In this document: positions 38,609 through 48,519 of the stretch, piece by piece
How positions within the stretch are numbered: position 1 is the stretch's first letter
Layout: each line of letters opens with the position of its first letter
Assembly: GCA_021799875.1 (NCBI GenBank)
Contig: JAJYZP010000005.1
Location: forward strand, 1 to 64,000
Length of the DNA: 64,000 nt
From: Actinomycetes bacterium
Lineage (GTDB): Bacteria; Actinomycetota; Acidimicrobiia; Acidimicrobiales; Acidimicrobiaceae
Reading direction: 5' to 3'
The notes under the pieces: model-generated
What the model was told of the DNA's origin: nothing
Databases searched by the model: none
The model's input: only the letters and a program-made list of their open reading frames with translations
Translations under genes and position numbers: made by a program

Positions 38609-40077
38609 GCGGTAAAGATGACACGATGTTTGAAGAGATCTCTGATGCTTGGGAACTTGTGGTGGGTCTTGAAGTTCATACCGAGCTCAAGACCACGACC
38701 AAGCTCTTCTGCGGTTGTTCGAATCAGTTTGGTTCTGAGCCGAATACCAACATCTGCCCGGTCTGTCTTGGCCTACCAGGCTCGCTGCCCGTCTTGAATC
38801 GACACGCTGTTGAGCTCTCGATTCGAGTTGGTTTGGCCCTGAACTGTACGGTTCAGGCCTCTCTTTTCCATCGAAAAAACTACTTCTACCCTGATATGCC
38901 TAAGGACTATCAGATCTCCCAGTACGACTTGCCGCTCAATATTCGCGGTCACCTCGTGTTACCTTCTGGGCATCGTGTCGGTATCGAGCGCGCCCACATG
39001 GAAGAGGACACGGGAAAGAGCTCCCATCTCGGCGGTTCGGGACGCATCTCATCGGCGTCAGCATCGCTCATTGACTACAACCGATCGGGCGTTCCTCTCG
39101 TTGAGATCGTGAGCGCTCCCGATATCCACACTCCCGAGCAGGCTCGAGAGTACGTCTCTGAGCTGCGTTCGGTCTTGGTCGCAGTCGGTGCTAGTGATGG
39201 AAAAATGGAGGAAGGTTCTCTTCGGGTCGATGCAAACGTTTCGGTTCGCCCGAGGGGGTCGACGGAACTTCGGACACGATGCGAGATAAAGAACTTGAAC
39301 TCGCTTCGTTCCTTGGGGCGCGCAATAGCCCATGAGGCGAATCGACATATTGCTCTCTACGAGAGTGGTGAGAGTCCGACGCAACAGACTCGATTCTGGG
39401 ATGAGAGTGGTCAAGTAACCGGGGCGCTGCGAACGAAGGAGGAGGCGAACGATTATCGGTACTTTCCCGAGCCAGATCTCGTACCGCTTGCTCCAAGTCA
39501 AGAGTGGATTCAGTCGATTCGGGACACTCTCCCGGAGCTGCCGCAGCAGCGTCGCGAGTGGGTGATGGATCTCTGTGGCGAAGCAACGACTAATGACCGC
39601 ATCGAGACCGCTATCTCCGATGAGCTCTACCCATTTCTCGTTGCGACCCTTCGATCCGGTCTGTCACCGCAGCGAGTAGTTGCTCGCACGTCTAACGAGC
39701 TTGCTGCAGAACTGCCGCTGCCGAACTACTTCTCCACAGAACGCTTCGTCGAGATCTGTTCGCTCGAGGAGCGTGGAGAACTGACGCCGACGCAGGTGAA
39801 AACTCTCTTGACAGAGGCGACCCACGACGATGCTCCGATTAGCGAACTGATAGCTCGACTCGGTCTGGTTGCAATCTCGGCGGACTCGCTGGCGGAGATC
39901 GTCAACTCGGTAATCGAAGAGTCTCCGGCTGAGTGGACTCGTTTTGTTGAGGGCGAGCAACAGCTCCGTGGGTTTTTGGTCGGCAAGATCATGAAGGCCT
40001 CGAAGGGCAAGGCAGACGGCAAAGTGGTCGGTGAGATGCTAGTCGAACGAGTTTCGGCCGCAAAGAAGGTCGGGTAG
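38605..40077 (+). CDS. gatB: Asp/Glu-tRNA amidotransferase subunit B
   Basis: 490 residues. The N-terminal cradle has VVGLEVHTELKTTTKLFCGC, NTNICPVCLGLPGSLPVLN and YFYPDMPKDYQISQYDLPLN; the C-terminal YqeY-like helical tail ends MKASKGKADGKVVGEML. GatB activates the tRNA-bound Glu/Asp with ATP and amidates it. GTG 38605 overlaps the gatA stop; an ATG seven codons later is a possible alternative. It is followed by a 116-bp gap and then ilvD. Confidence 0.95.
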   Translation: MSGKDDTMFEEISDAWELVVGLEVHTELKTTTKLFCGCSNQFGSEPNTNICPVCLGLPGSLPVLNRHAVELSIRVGLALNCTVQASLFHRKNYFYPDMPKDYQISQYDLPLNIRGHLVLPSGHRVGIERAHMEEDTGKSSHLGGSGRISSASASLIDYNRSGVPLVEIVSAPDIHTPEQAREYVSELRSVLVAVGASDGKMEEGSLRVDANVSVRPRGSTELRTRCEIKNLNSLRSLGRAIAHEANRHIALYESGESPTQQTRFWDESGQVTGALRTKEEANDYRYFPEPDLVPLAPSQEWIQSIRDTLPELPQQRREWVMDLCGEATTNDRIETAISDELYPFLVATLRSGLSPQRVVARTSNELAAELPLPNYFSTERFVEICSLEERGELTPTQVKTLLTEATHDDAPISELIARLGLVAISADSLAEIVNSVIEESPAEWTRFVEGEQQLRGFLVGKIMKASKGKADGKVVGEMLVERVSAAKKVG

Positions 40078-40193
40078 CGTCTCTCCAGCTTCGCCTCGAG
40101 CGAAACCAAAAGAGCGAAGACGAAGTACGGACTGTAGAACAATGGTCGATGTGGTAGCGGTGTGGGACCGTCGAGAAGAGGAGTGGAGTATCA

Positions 40194-41891
40194 GTGGTGC
40201 AGGAGAACGATGTGAAGATCAGAAGCTTCGAGGTGACCGAGGGCTTTCGCAGAGCACCTGCACGCGCCATGCTCCGTGCCGTTGGCATGAAGGACGAAGA
40301 CTTCTCCAAGGCTCAGATAGGCGTTGCGTCCTCTCACAACGAGGTGACTCCTTGTAACCTGCCGCTCCGTCCGCTCGCGGCACATGTCAAAGACGGCGTC
40401 TTTCAGGCCGGTGGTTTTCCGCTTGAGTTCACGACGATCGCAGTCTCCGATGGGATATCGATGGGTCATGAAGGCATGAGAGCTTCGTTGGTCTCTCGTG
40501 AGATTATCGCCGATTCGGTCGAGATCATGATGCACGCTGAGCGCCTCGATGCCTTGGTGACGCTTGCGGGTTGTGATAAATCGCTACCGGGGATGCTCAT
40601 GGCAGCGGCGCGTCTTGATCTGCCTTCGGTCTTTCTCTATGGGGGTTCCATTCTCCCTGGCCACTATCGAGACCAAACACTCGATGTGGTCTCGGTCTTT
40701 GAGGCCGTTGGCTCTGTGGCGGTGGGTGAGCTCACTGAAGAGGAGCTTGGAATGATCGAACGCGCAGCCTGTCCAACGATCGGTTCGTGTGCTGGAATGT
40801 TTACGGCCAACACGATGGCCTCGGTGGGCGAGGCGCTCGGTATGTCATTGCCCGGCTCTGCATCGGCCCCAGCTGTCGACCGTCGACGAGAAGACTATGC
40901 GAGGGCTTCGGGCGTCGCCGTGATGGAGCTGCTTCGTTCGGGCATTACTGCGAGACAGATCATGACTAAAGGTGCGTTCGAGAATGCAATCGCGGTGGTG
41001 ATGGCTCTTGGGGGCTCTACCAATGCGGTGCTGCATTTGATGGCGATAGCCTTTGAAGCTGGAGTTTCGCTCGAACTTGATGACTTCAATCGCATTGGTG
41101 CTCGGGTTCCTCACATCGCTGACACGAAGCCACATGGAAAGTTTCACATGACCGATGTCGACCGAATCGGAGGGATTCCAGTGGTGATGGCGGAACTGCT
41201 TGAAGCTGGTCTGTTGCACGGAGATGAGATAACGGTGACGGGGCGTACCGTTGCCGAGAATCTCGAAGCGCTCGATCCGCCACAACCTGATGGCGTAGTC
41301 GTTCACGGACTCGATGATCCAATACATGTCATGGGTGGAATCGCGATTTTGTCCGGTTCGCTCGCTCCAAAGGGCTCCGTTGTCAAGGTCGCCGGTATCG
41401 ATCAGCAGCAGTTTCGAGGTGTAGCCCGAGTCTTTGATGGTGAACAGGCTGCTCTCGATGCGATCCTTGCCGGTTCGATTGAGCCCGGATCCGTCGTAGT
41501 GATTCGCTACGAAGGACCAAAAGGCGGCCCAGGCATGCGAGAGATGCTAGCCGTAACCGGTGCCATGAAGGGTGCAGGACGGGGATCTGACTGTGCTCTA
41601 GTCACTGATGGACGTTTCTCGGGTGGGACCCACGGTTTCTGTGTTGGTCACGTAGCTCCAGAGGCGATCGATGGAGGTCCGATCGCTTACGTTCAAGACG
41701 GAGACATCATTGACATCGATGTCGCAAACTACAGTATTGAACTCAATGTCGATGCGGCCGAGCTCGAGCGCCGAGCGCATACCGTTCGAGCTCCTGAAGC
41801 CCGCTATCGCACTGGTGCCTTGGCAAAGTACGCACGTCTTGTACAAGGTGCAGAGGTCGGTGCGGTTACAAGTGCAGAGGCGTTGAACTAG
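40194..41891 (+). CDS. ilvD: Dihydroxy-acid dehydratase
   Basis: 565 residues. The cluster cysteines are in [17 protein letters not shown] and [12 protein letters not shown]; the C-terminal [27 protein letters not shown] is characteristic. IlvD dehydrates dihydroxy-isovalerate and dihydroxy-methylvalerate to the keto acids of valine/leucine and isoleucine. GTG start at 40194. The gene directly precedes ilvB, so ilvD-ilvB-ilvN-ilvC may be read together, with the ilvB leader as a control point in between. Confidence 0.95.
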   Translation: MVQENDVKIRSFEVTEGFRRAPARAMLRAVGMKDEDFSKAQIGVASSHNEVTPCNLPLRPLAAHVKDGVFQAGGFPLEFTTIAVSDGISMGHEGMRASLVSREIIADSVEIMMHAERLDALVTLAGCDKSLPGMLMAAARLDLPSVFLYGGSILPGHYRDQTLDVVSVFEAVGSVAVGELTEEELGMIERAACPTIGSCAGMFTANTMASVGEALGMSLPGSASAPAVDRRREDYARASGVAVMELLRSGITARQIMTKGAFENAIAVVMALGGSTNAVLHLMAIAFEAGVSLELDDFNRIGARVPHIADTKPHGKFHMTDVDRIGGIPVVMAELLEAGLLHGDEITVTGRTVAENLEALDPPQPDGVVVHGLDDPIHVMGGIAILSGSLAPKGSVVKVAGIDQQQFRGVARVFDGEQAALDAILAGSIEPGSVVVIRYEGPKGGPGMREMLAVTGAMKGAGRGSDCALVTDGRFSGGTHGFCVGHVAPEAIDGGPIAYVQDGDIIDIDVANYSIELNVDAAELERRAHTVRAPEARYRTGALAKYARLVQGAEVGAVTSAEALN

Positions 41892-41917
41892 GGTATGGTG
41901 AAGGTCTCTGACAAGTT

Positions 41918-42008
41918 GTGTCGGCAGAGCTGTCGTTGCACCAAGCACTCCTGCGGTTTAGGAGCGCTTGAGACCTCCCGGAGGGAGGTCTTTGCATTTC
42001 TCCGGGAG
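41918..42008 (+). promoter_or_regulatory. ilvB leader with mutually exclusive hairpins and possible leader peptide
   Basis: A 9-bp perfect stem with a GGA loop joins 41971-41979 to 41983-41991 and is followed by a weak T-rich stretch (TTTGCATTT). The segment 41975-41983 (CTCCCGGAG) is instead exactly complementary to 42000-42008 (CTCCGGGAG), which contains the ilvB SD (GGGAG, 8 nt before the ATG at 42017). Only one of the two stems can form. A 17-codon frame from GTG 41918 (MSAELSLHQALLRFRSA) contains four Leu codons and ends at 41971, on the first base of the stem. An attenuator or SD-sequestering switch is inferred. Confidence 0.5.
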
Positions 42009-42016
42009 ATAGTGAG

Positions 42017-43714
42017 ATGAAGCTGACAGGAGCGCAAGCGCTCATCAAGTCGTTAGAACTGCAAGGTGTCGAAGCAATCTTTGGCCTGCCGGGTGGCGCG
42101 ATCCTTCCCGTCTACGATCCTTTGCTCGAGTCTTCGATTCGCCATATCCTCGTGCGTCACGAGCAGGGTGCTGGCCATATGGCCGAGGGCTATGCGCAGG
42201 CCACCGGTCGCCCGGGAGTGGCGATGGTGACATCGGGACCGGCGGCGACCAATATCGTGACGCCGCTCGCCGACGCATACATGGACTCCATCCCGTTAGT
42301 TGTCATCACCGGACAGGTGGCAGCCTCGGTGATCGGTAGTGACGCCTTTCAAGAGGCCGACACCACGGGAATCACCATGTCGATTACTAAACACAACTGG
42401 TTGATAACTGATCCATACGACATCCCTCGGATCGTGCGAGAGGCATTTCACGTCGCAACTACCGGTCGGCCCGGTCCGGTCGTCATCGACTTCCCGAAAG
42501 ATATTGCGACCGGTGAGTTGGAGTGGTATTGGCCCAAGTCGATAGACCTTCCAGGGTATCGACCGACAACAAAGGGTCATCCAAAGATGATTCGTGAGGC
42601 GTTATCTCTCATTTTGCAAGCGGAACGCCCAGTCATCTACGCTGGTGGCGGGGTTATTCGAGGTCGTGCCTGTGAGGAGCTGGTAGCGTTCGCGGAGCGG
42701 ACCGGCATTCCAGTGGTGACGACCCTGATGGCTCGAGGCGCAATTCCTGACTCCCACCACCTCTGTCTAGGCATGCCGGGTATGCACGGCAACTACACGG
42801 CCGTCACCTCGCTGCAGCGAGCGGATCTCTTGATTACCCTTGGAGCGCGCTTTGACGATCGAGTTACGGGCAAGGTCAGCGCGTTTGCACCGAACGCCAA
42901 GGTCATTCATGTCGATATCGATCCGGCCGAGCTCGGAAAGATTCGGCGACCCGACGTGCCTATTGTTGGAGACGTGCGGCAGGTTGTTGCGGAGTTTCTC
43001 CGGGGGCTTGGTGAAGGAGATCTCGGCCAACAGGCCGATCTTGCGCCCTGGTGGGCACAGCTCGAGCAGTGGCGAAAGGCGTACCCATACACCTACGATC
43101 GAACCAATGAAGCTCCACCAATCAAACCTCAATTCGTAGTGGAGACCTTGAATCGGATGGCGCCTCCAGATACGATCCTCGCCTCTGGTGTGGGTCAACA
43201 TCAGATGTGGTCGTCGCAGTACTGGAGCTTTGAAGGCCCAAATCGGTGGATTAACTCTGGCGGTCTCGGAACAATGGGTTTTGCGATTCCTGCCGCTATT
43301 GGAGCCAAGGTCGGTCGTCCCGAGTCGACAGTTTGGGCGATCGATGGTGACGGGTGTTTCCAGATGACGGCTCAGGAGCTCGTTACTGCAACGACCGAGC
43401 GGATCCCGATCAAGGTAGCGATCTTGAACAACGCTTATTTGGGCATGGTTCGCCAATGGCAGGAGATGTTCTATGAGGAGCGATACTCTGAGGTCTACCT
43501 CTCTCCCGACCTGCCAGACTATGTGAAGTGGGCCGAGGCGATGGGGTGTGTCGGCATGAAGGTCGAAGACCCAAGTGAGGTGGAGTCGGCGATAGCGAAG
43601 GCGAACTCGATCGACGATCGACCGGTTGTGATTGATTTTCGCACCGATACCTCCGAGAAGGTCTTTCCAATGGTGCCCTCAGGTCACTCAAATGACGATA
43701 TTGTCCTCGGTTAG
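42017..43714 (+). CDS. ilvB: Acetolactate synthase large subunit
   Basis: 565 residues, ThDP-dependent. N-terminal [17 protein letters not shown] and [18 protein letters not shown] give the catalytic Glu region; the ThDP motif is [16 protein letters not shown] through [14 protein letters not shown]. It makes acetolactate or acetohydroxybutyrate, the first common step of valine, leucine and isoleucine synthesis. ATG at 42017. ilvN follows after 9 bp and ilvC overlaps ilvN by one base, giving an ilvBNC operon downstream of the structured leader. Confidence 0.96.
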   Translation: MKLTGAQALIKSLELQGVEAIFGLPGGAILPVYDPLLESSIRHILVRHEQGAGHMAEGYAQATGRPGVAMVTSGPAATNIVTPLADAYMDSIPLVVITGQVAASVIGSDAFQEADTTGITMSITKHNWLITDPYDIPRIVREAFHVATTGRPGPVVIDFPKDIATGELEWYWPKSIDLPGYRPTTKGHPKMIREALSLILQAERPVIYAGGGVIRGRACEELVAFAERTGIPVVTTLMARGAIPDSHHLCLGMPGMHGNYTAVTSLQRADLLITLGARFDDRVTGKVSAFAPNAKVIHVDIDPAELGKIRRPDVPIVGDVRQVVAEFLRGLGEGDLGQQADLAPWWAQLEQWRKAYPYTYDRTNEAPPIKPQFVVETLNRMAPPDTILASGVGQHQMWSSQYWSFEGPNRWINSGGLGTMGFAIPAAIGAKVGRPESTVWAIDGDGCFQMTAQELVTATTERIPIKVAILNNAYLGMVRQWQEMFYEERYSEVYLSPDLPDYVKWAEAMGCVGMKVEDPSEVESAIAKANSIDDRPVVIDFRTDTSEKVFPMVPSGHSNDDIVLG

Positions 43715-43723
43715 GAGCTGACT

Positions 43724-44308
43724 ATGGCCGCTGATTCGCCGTCTTCTCTGGTGCCGATCGGAGGAGCTATCCGCACTCCAAAGGAGTTTCGTCACCATAT
43801 TCTCTCTGTCGTTGTCGAGAACAAGACCGGTGTGCTCGCGAGAGTAGCGATGCTGTTCTCTCGTCGGGGCTACAACATTTTTTCGCTAGCGGTTGCGCCG
43901 ACCGATGACGAGCGCTTCTCGAGGCTTACGATCGTCGTTGACGTTGACACCGCTCCGCTCGAGCAGATCACGAAACAGCTCCATAAGTTGGTCAACGTAA
44001 TTCGAATCTCTGAGATCGACCCTTCTGAGGCGGTCGAGTGTGAGCTGCTTTTGGCGACCGTTCAGGCGGATGCAGCTACGCGAGCCCAAGTCATCGAGCT
44101 CGTCAATCTTTTCGATGGTCGAATCGTTGATGTAGGATCGTCCAAGCTGACCGTGATGGTGGGATCGTCGCCTCACAACCTTGACAACTTTGAGTCGCTT
44201 TTATCGGAGTACGGCATCAGCGAGATTCAGCGAACCGGTAGAGTAGCTCTACAAAGATTAGAGATGCCCACCTCGAAGAGGCGGCAGAGCAGAGGAAGGG
44301 TCTCCTAG
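43724..44308 (+). CDS. ilvN: Acetolactate synthase regulatory (small) subunit
   Basis: 194 residues with an N-terminal ACT domain: [28 protein letters not shown] followed by FSRLTIVVD; the second domain contains [13 protein letters not shown]. The subunit activates IlvB and gives feedback inhibition by valine. It is longer than the usual 160-175 residues because of a 20-residue N-terminal lead-in and a basic C-terminal tail ([12 protein letters not shown]). ATG 43724; the final A of its TAG stop... in frame ends at 44308, where the ilvC GTG begins. Confidence 0.94.
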   Translation: MAADSPSSLVPIGGAIRTPKEFRHHILSVVVENKTGVLARVAMLFSRRGYNIFSLAVAPTDDERFSRLTIVVDVDTAPLEQITKQLHKLVNVIRISEIDPSEAVECELLLATVQADAATRAQVIELVNLFDGRIVDVGSSKLTVMVGSSPHNLDNFESLLSEYGISEIQRTGRVALQRLEMPTSKRRQSRGRVS

Positions 44309-45330
44309 TGGCCAAGTTGTTCTACGAGTCCGATGCGGATCCACAGCTTATTCTTGAACGTCGAGTTGCGATCATCGGCTACGGCTCCCAAGGTCACGCG
44401 CACGCTCTGAACTTGCTCGAGAGCGGCGTCGATGTCACCGTTGGCCTCAAGGAGGGTTCGTCATCTCGGGAGAAGGCGCTTGCGTCTGGGCTTCGGGTTA
44501 CTTCTGTGGCTGAGGCCAGCGCATGGGCAAATCTCGTCATGATTCTCGCTCCGGACACCTCACAGCGAGAGATCTATGAATCTGAGATTGCACCAAACCT
44601 CCAACCGGGCGATGCTTTAGCATTTGCACACGGGTTTAATATCCGCTATGGGCAGATAGAGCCCCCGGCCGATATCGATGTCGTCATGATCGCTCCAAAG
44701 GGTCCGGGCCACCTCGTTCGACGGACCTACGAGGAGGGAGGGGGTACTCCGTCGCTTATTGCCGTCGCTCAGGATGCTAGCGGTGGAGCTCAGGCCCTCG
44801 CTCTCTCCTACGCTTGGGGCATTGGGTCGACCAAGGCCGGTGTGTTGGAGACAACGTTCTCGGAGGAGACCGAGACCGATCTCTTTGGCGAGCAGGTAGT
44901 CCTCTGTGGCGGACTCGCAGCTATGGTTCAGGCCGGATACGAGACTCTCGTTGAGGCTGGATATCAGCCAGAATCGGCCTATTTCGAGTGTCTGCACGAG
45001 TTGAAGCTCATCGTAGATCTCGTGTACGAACATGGACTCTCCGGTATGTGGTTCTCAGTATCAGAGACAGCCGAGTACGGTGGTCTTACGAGGGGTTCGA
45101 GAGTTGTGACCGATGCAGTCAAGGCGGAGATGCGATCGATTCTCTCTGAGATTCAAGACGGTCGCTTCGCTACGGAGTGGATAGCGGAGAACGAGGCTGG
45201 CCAGCCGAGCTTTAATCGACTTCGTAAGGCCTCCGCTGAACATCCGATCGAAGAGGTGGGAAGAAAGCTTCGAGCCATGATGCCGTTTCTCGCTTCGGCA
45301 CGAGATATCAAGGGTGTGTCAGGGGGCTAA
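44308..45330 (+). CDS. ilvC: Ketol-acid reductoisomerase
   Basis: 340 residues, class I KARI. NADPH-binding motif [20 protein letters not shown], the metal and substrate residues in [31 protein letters not shown], and the helical knot region with [12 protein letters not shown] are all present. It converts acetolactate to dihydroxy-isovalerate. GTG start at 44308 overlaps the ilvN stop by one base. The unknown membrane protein starts 6 bp after its stop, so the operon may extend further. Confidence 0.96.
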   Translation: MAKLFYESDADPQLILERRVAIIGYGSQGHAHALNLLESGVDVTVGLKEGSSSREKALASGLRVTSVAEASAWANLVMILAPDTSQREIYESEIAPNLQPGDALAFAHGFNIRYGQIEPPADIDVVMIAPKGPGHLVRRTYEEGGGTPSLIAVAQDASGGAQALALSYAWGIGSTKAGVLETTFSEETETDLFGEQVVLCGGLAAMVQAGYETLVEAGYQPESAYFECLHELKLIVDLVYEHGLSGMWFSVSETAEYGGLTRGSRVVTDAVKAEMRSILSEIQDGRFATEWIAENEAGQPSFNRLRKASAEHPIEEVGRKLRAMMPFLASARDIKGVSGG

Positions 45331-45336
45331 AGCGAC

Positions 45337-46779
45337 GTGAGTCCTCGCTCGAGATCGCTCTCTCCTCGGCGTAGTCGAGGTGGGAACGGTACTCCCAGTG
45401 ATCGAGTGGTCTGGTCGATCGTTGCGCTCATTCTTCTCTTTCTCATCTTCTTCCGAGTTCATGGATCAGAGGCATCGCCGGTTCAACAGCGGGCGTTGTT
45501 GTGGTGGATTGCTGCAGTTGTACTCGTCGGACTCGTGATCGAGCTAGCTGAAGCCGCAGCAGACGGCCGAGCAAGAGCCAGTTCGGGTTTTTGGTTCGCT
45601 CAACAAGTTGTGCCTGAAGGCTTGGGGAGCGAGGAGACACGTTCCTCGTTCGCAACGACGACGGGCACGTACGGCTCTGCGCTGGTTGTGGTCGATCTCG
45701 TCCTGTCGGCCGCTCTGTGGAAGTGGTCTCGACTCTCACCTTTCACAGTGGTGATAGCGACCACCGTTGGACTGGGGCTCCTGCTTTGGGGTGCGCGGCC
45801 GAGCAGGGCTGCTGTGAAGATGACCGGTCACCTCGTTCCGGCTCTCCGAGGTAGACGCAGCGCAGTCCTACTGACGATGGCGCTGGTGCTGATTGTTGAG
45901 CTTGTACGGCTTCACATCCCCACGAGCAACGGAGGAGTCGTTAGCTCGGATCTCGCTGCGGTGGTGGGTGTTGTTGGGAGCGGAGTCGTAGTCGGGCTCT
46001 TGATAGCGAGCGGTTCTCTCGTGCGTCAGCTGCGCCTGCGCACTCGAGGCCATAGTAGTGATCAAGCTCTCGGTATACGTAGCACTATGTTGGAGGCCCG
46101 TGTGCTGCGAGGGATTCAAAGTGCGCCGGGTTTCTTTGTTTCGCTGGTGCTGTTGGCTCGTGGAGGGCTCGTTGGTGTTGTGACGTTGTTTCTCCTCCAA
46201 GCGATGACGCTCTTGGGCGCAGAGTTCGCAGTACAGTCGGGCTCTGTTGCTGGATTTATCGCTGTAGGCCTGAGTCTGGGGATTCTCAGTGATCGACTTG
46301 CTCGAACTGTGGTGGCGCGCAGTTCAGCAGGAACGGTCCTTGTGCTGTTGCGACAAGGGGCTACGAGGCTTCAACGGAGTATGACGCTGACGGTAGCAAC
46401 GATTGCAAGTCTTGTCGGTATTCTTGCCACCGTGGCCCTGGGAGTGGCGCTTCGCAGTTCATCTCTCGTTATCGATCTGGGGATTCTCTTCATCGTTCCT
46501 GCAACGTTGAGCGCAGTGGTTGGTTCTATCTGCATGCGATTGGTGGAGCTAGAGGATGCCGTCGTTGCGTCGAGCCGTAGTAAGAGGGCAGAGTTCTTGC
46601 ATCGGAGCACGCTACCGCTCTACCTAGCTGTGTCCTTACTTCCTCTCGTGCAGATTCGTAGTGCTCTCGAGAGCGGTAGTGATCTGCTGTCGCCCGCTAT
46701 CTCCTCTGCGTTCTTTCTCCTCCTTTTTCCACTCGCCGGATTGGCTTGGATCTCGCGTCGAGAGGTTCGGCGAGGTTAG
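45337..46779 (+). CDS. Polytopic membrane protein, unknown (partner of degenerate ABC ATPase-like gene)
   Basis: 480 residues with about 12 predicted membrane segments (for example VVWSIVALILLFLIFF near residue 25; LLWWIAAVVLVGLVIEL; FVSLVLLARGGLVGVVTLFLL; STLPLYLAVSLLPLVQI) and an Arg/Ser-rich cytoplasmic N-terminus (SPRSRSLSPRRSRGG). No family signature was recognised. GTG at 45337, 6 bp after ilvC. The following gene, 2 bp beyond its stop, encodes an ABC-ATPase-like protein lacking catalytic motifs, so the two may form a membrane complex of ABC-like architecture. A role linked to BCAA transport is speculation from position only. Confidence 0.65.
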   Translation: MSPRSRSLSPRRSRGGNGTPSDRVVWSIVALILLFLIFFRVHGSEASPVQQRALLWWIAAVVLVGLVIELAEAAADGRARASSGFWFAQQVVPEGLGSEETRSSFATTTGTYGSALVVVDLVLSAALWKWSRLSPFTVVIATTVGLGLLLWGARPSRAAVKMTGHLVPALRGRRSAVLLTMALVLIVELVRLHIPTSNGGVVSSDLAAVVGVVGSGVVVGLLIASGSLVRQLRLRTRGHSSDQALGIRSTMLEARVLRGIQSAPGFFVSLVLLARGGLVGVVTLFLLQAMTLLGAEFAVQSGSVAGFIAVGLSLGILSDRLARTVVARSSAGTVLVLLRQGATRLQRSMTLTVATIASLVGILATVALGVALRSSSLVIDLGILFIVPATLSAVVGSICMRLVELEDAVVASSRSKRAEFLHRSTLPLYLAVSLLPLVQIRSALESGSDLLSPAISSAFFLLLFPLAGLAWISRREVRRG

Positions 46780-46781
46780 CG

Positions 46782-47474
46782 GTGGTACAGGAGGGTCGTG
46801 CGAGGCGGAGTCTCGAGAAGGCAGTGGTGGTGTTGGATTCTCTGATGATTACCGATGGTGTTGGTGACACCCTCGGACCGCTGTACTACAAGTTTGAGCG
46901 ATCTAGCCTCGTCCAACTCGGCGGAATTGAGGAGAGGACCGTATCGACTCTACTGCAGACGATAGCAGGTCTCCGTCAGCCGCTGGGTGGAGCGGTCTCG
47001 CTCTACGGAGCTGTGGCACACAGCGACGAGGGCCGCTCGATCGTTGCCTATAGCTCGCCATCGATTCGGCTCCTGCCAGGTCTGACGGTCGTTGAGAATG
47101 CTGTGCTCTGTGGATGTTGTCGGGCAAACGGAGAGAGGATCGACGGCCTCCCCGATGAGCTCGCTGATCTGTTGTTGCCGGCAGAACTGCTCCAGAGCAC
47201 TCTCGCTGGTGAGCTGGATCCGCTCAAAGCTGCGAGAGCTGCGCAGGTCGTTCTGCTTGCATCGCTAGCAAGGGTGATCTGCCTCGACGGCTCGTTAGAA
47301 AACTTTGATCGAGATGAGCGCCTTATTCTCGCTCGCTACCTTGAGGCTCGGACCGATGCAGGTGCAGTCGTACTTACGTCTCCTGCAGTGGGATCTGCTC
47401 TGGGGCTCCCTATCGGGGTGGTAGCAATAGCTGCGACCACTCAACCTCCCGTTCGGAAGCGACGTCGCCGCTGA
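46782..47474 (+). CDS. Degenerate ABC-transporter ATPase-like protein
   Basis: About 230 residues. The order and spacing follow an ABC ATPase: LVQLGGIEERTVSTLLQTIAGL sits where the Walker A P-loop and following helix should be but has no GK[ST]; SIRLLPGLTVVENAVLCG matches the Q-loop/LTVxEN segment; the signature region is DPLKAARAAQVVLLASLA without SGG; the Walker B counterpart is VICLDGSLENFD with Asp kept but catalytic Glu lost; and the H-loop region VVLTSPAVG has no His. It is therefore probably unable to hydrolyse ATP. Start taken at GTG 46782 (GAGG upstream, 2 bp after the membrane-protein stop); GTG 46824 is an alternative. It ends in KRRRR. Confidence 0.65.
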   Translation: MVQEGRARRSLEKAVVVLDSLMITDGVGDTLGPLYYKFERSSLVQLGGIEERTVSTLLQTIAGLRQPLGGAVSLYGAVAHSDEGRSIVAYSSPSIRLLPGLTVVENAVLCGCCRANGERIDGLPDELADLLLPAELLQSTLAGELDPLKAARAAQVVLLASLARVICLDGSLENFDRDERLILARYLEARTDAGAVVLTSPAVGSALGLPIGVVAIAATTQPPVRKRRRR

Positions 47475-47740
47475 GCGAAACGAGGTTGCGCCATGACGCT
47501 GGGACGAGGCTCGGACTCTCATCGTGTGTGACGGTGCCGCTGGAGACCCGGTGCCTCTTGGGGTCGTGCACGCTTCGATGAGTTGTGGTGGTTTGAGGTC
47601 ATGGAGTAGTAGAAGATCCGAGTGGTAAGAGCGATGAACGGGATCTCGGTCTGATGAGCTCTGGTCTCTGATGCGTGGAGACGAAGAGAGCATCTGTTGG
47701 TACTGAGCAAAACTTCGCCGTAGGGTCGTCGCTGTAGTGT
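47475..47740. other. Intergenic, possible decayed coding fragments
   Basis: No intact gene was found. Plus-strand stretches such as ARTLIVCDGAAGDPVPLGVV (near 47510-47575) followed in another frame by FDELWWFEVME, two stops, then KIRVVRAMNGISV look like remnants of one small gene. Evidence is weak, and chance frames are frequent in this genome. Confidence 0.3.
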
Positions 47741-47816
47741 CTCTGATATATGAGAGTTATGGAAGTAGCGACTTGAGAGATAGGATGCTCCTTGCGCTAT
47801 TATACGATATATCGTA
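47741..47816. promoter_or_regulatory. Two GATATAT palindromic sites upstream of the PadR gene
   Basis: A perfect 14-bp palindrome TACGATATATCGTA lies at 47803-47816 inside an AT-rich patch that stands out from the surroundings. A related imperfect site, CTCTGATATATGAGAG, is at 47741-47756, about 62 bp upstream. AT-rich dyads with a GATATAT/ATATATC core are typical operators for PadR-family repressors, so autoregulation of the gene starting at 47920 is the likely purpose. Confidence 0.5.
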
Positions 47817-47919
47817 ATAGATTGATGATAGAGCGTAGTGACCTAGCGACGGTGCCCGTAGCTCGGCGATACGACGATTCGATCGCTCTAGCGATAGCGG
47901 ATAGAGAGGAGATAGAACG

Positions 47920-48498
47920 ATGCATGGACCACATGGACCACACGATGATATGCAAGGCGGCCCTGGGGGACGACGAGGAGGCTTCCGGGGTATGGGCGGT
48001 CCTCCCCCGTGGGGCTTTGGGGGTTTTCGCGGTGAATTCACTGGACGCGGACCGCGCGCCGGCCGAGGCAATATTCGTCAGGCCATCTTGGCGCTCCTCA
48101 GCGAAGAGCCGCGGCATGGCTATCAGATTATGCAGATTCTCGAGGAGCGAAGTGGAGGCGCTTGGCGTCCAAGTCCAGGCTCGATCTATCCTACGCTTCA
48201 GGCCCTAGAGGACGAAGGAATGATCACGGCCGAGCTCATCGACGGAAAGAAGGTGTTTTCGCTCACTGAAGCAGGGAAAGGTTACTGTGCCGCCTCAGCC
48301 TCGAGTGAAGCTCCATGGGAGAGCTTTCGAGGTGGTCCTCGAGAGCAGTTGCAAGGATTTCGAGAACAGATCTTCCAACTTGGTGCAGCAGTGATGCAGG
48401 TGGCCCAGGGAGGGACTCCTGAGCAACTTGAGCAGGCTAAGGCAATCGTCACCGAGGCGAAGAAGAAGATCTACCGACTCCTCGCGGAAGAAGCGTAG
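47920..48498 (+). CDS. PadR-family transcriptional regulator with Gly/His-rich N-terminal tail
   Basis: 192 residues. The winged helix-turn-helix starts at about residue 50: IRQAILALLSEEPRHGYQIMQILEE, then PSPGSIYPTLQALEDEGMIT, the hallmark of PadR. A C-terminal helical dimerisation region follows (LEQAKAIVTEAKKKIYRLL). The first 48 residues are rich in G, R, P and H (MHGPHGPHDDMQGGPGGRRG), a low-complexity tail found on some PadR proteins. ATG at 47920 with AGGAG about 9 nt upstream. Two palindromic sites upstream suggest autoregulation. Ligand and targets are unknown. Confidence 0.85.
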   Translation: MHGPHGPHDDMQGGPGGRRGGFRGMGGPPPWGFGGFRGEFTGRGPRAGRGNIRQAILALLSEEPRHGYQIMQILEERSGGAWRPSPGSIYPTLQALEDEGMITAELIDGKKVFSLTEAGKGYCAASASSEAPWESFRGGPREQLQGFREQIFQLGAAVMQVAQGGTPEQLEQAKAIVTEAKKKIYRLLAEEA

Positions 48499-48519
48499 GA
48501 GTGCGAACACTGAAGTGCC

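Noticed and set aside
40142-40193. Val-rich frame MVDVVAVW before ilvD, possible valine leader peptide
   Set aside because: The frame stays open for 71 codons into ilvD, there is no terminator-like hairpin in the gap, and the Val codons may be chance.
41896-42019. Cys-rich frame (CRQSCRCTKHSC) in the ilvB leader
   Set aside because: It conflicts with the structured leader and other frame, has no SD or family resemblance, and its stop merely overlaps the ilvB ATG.
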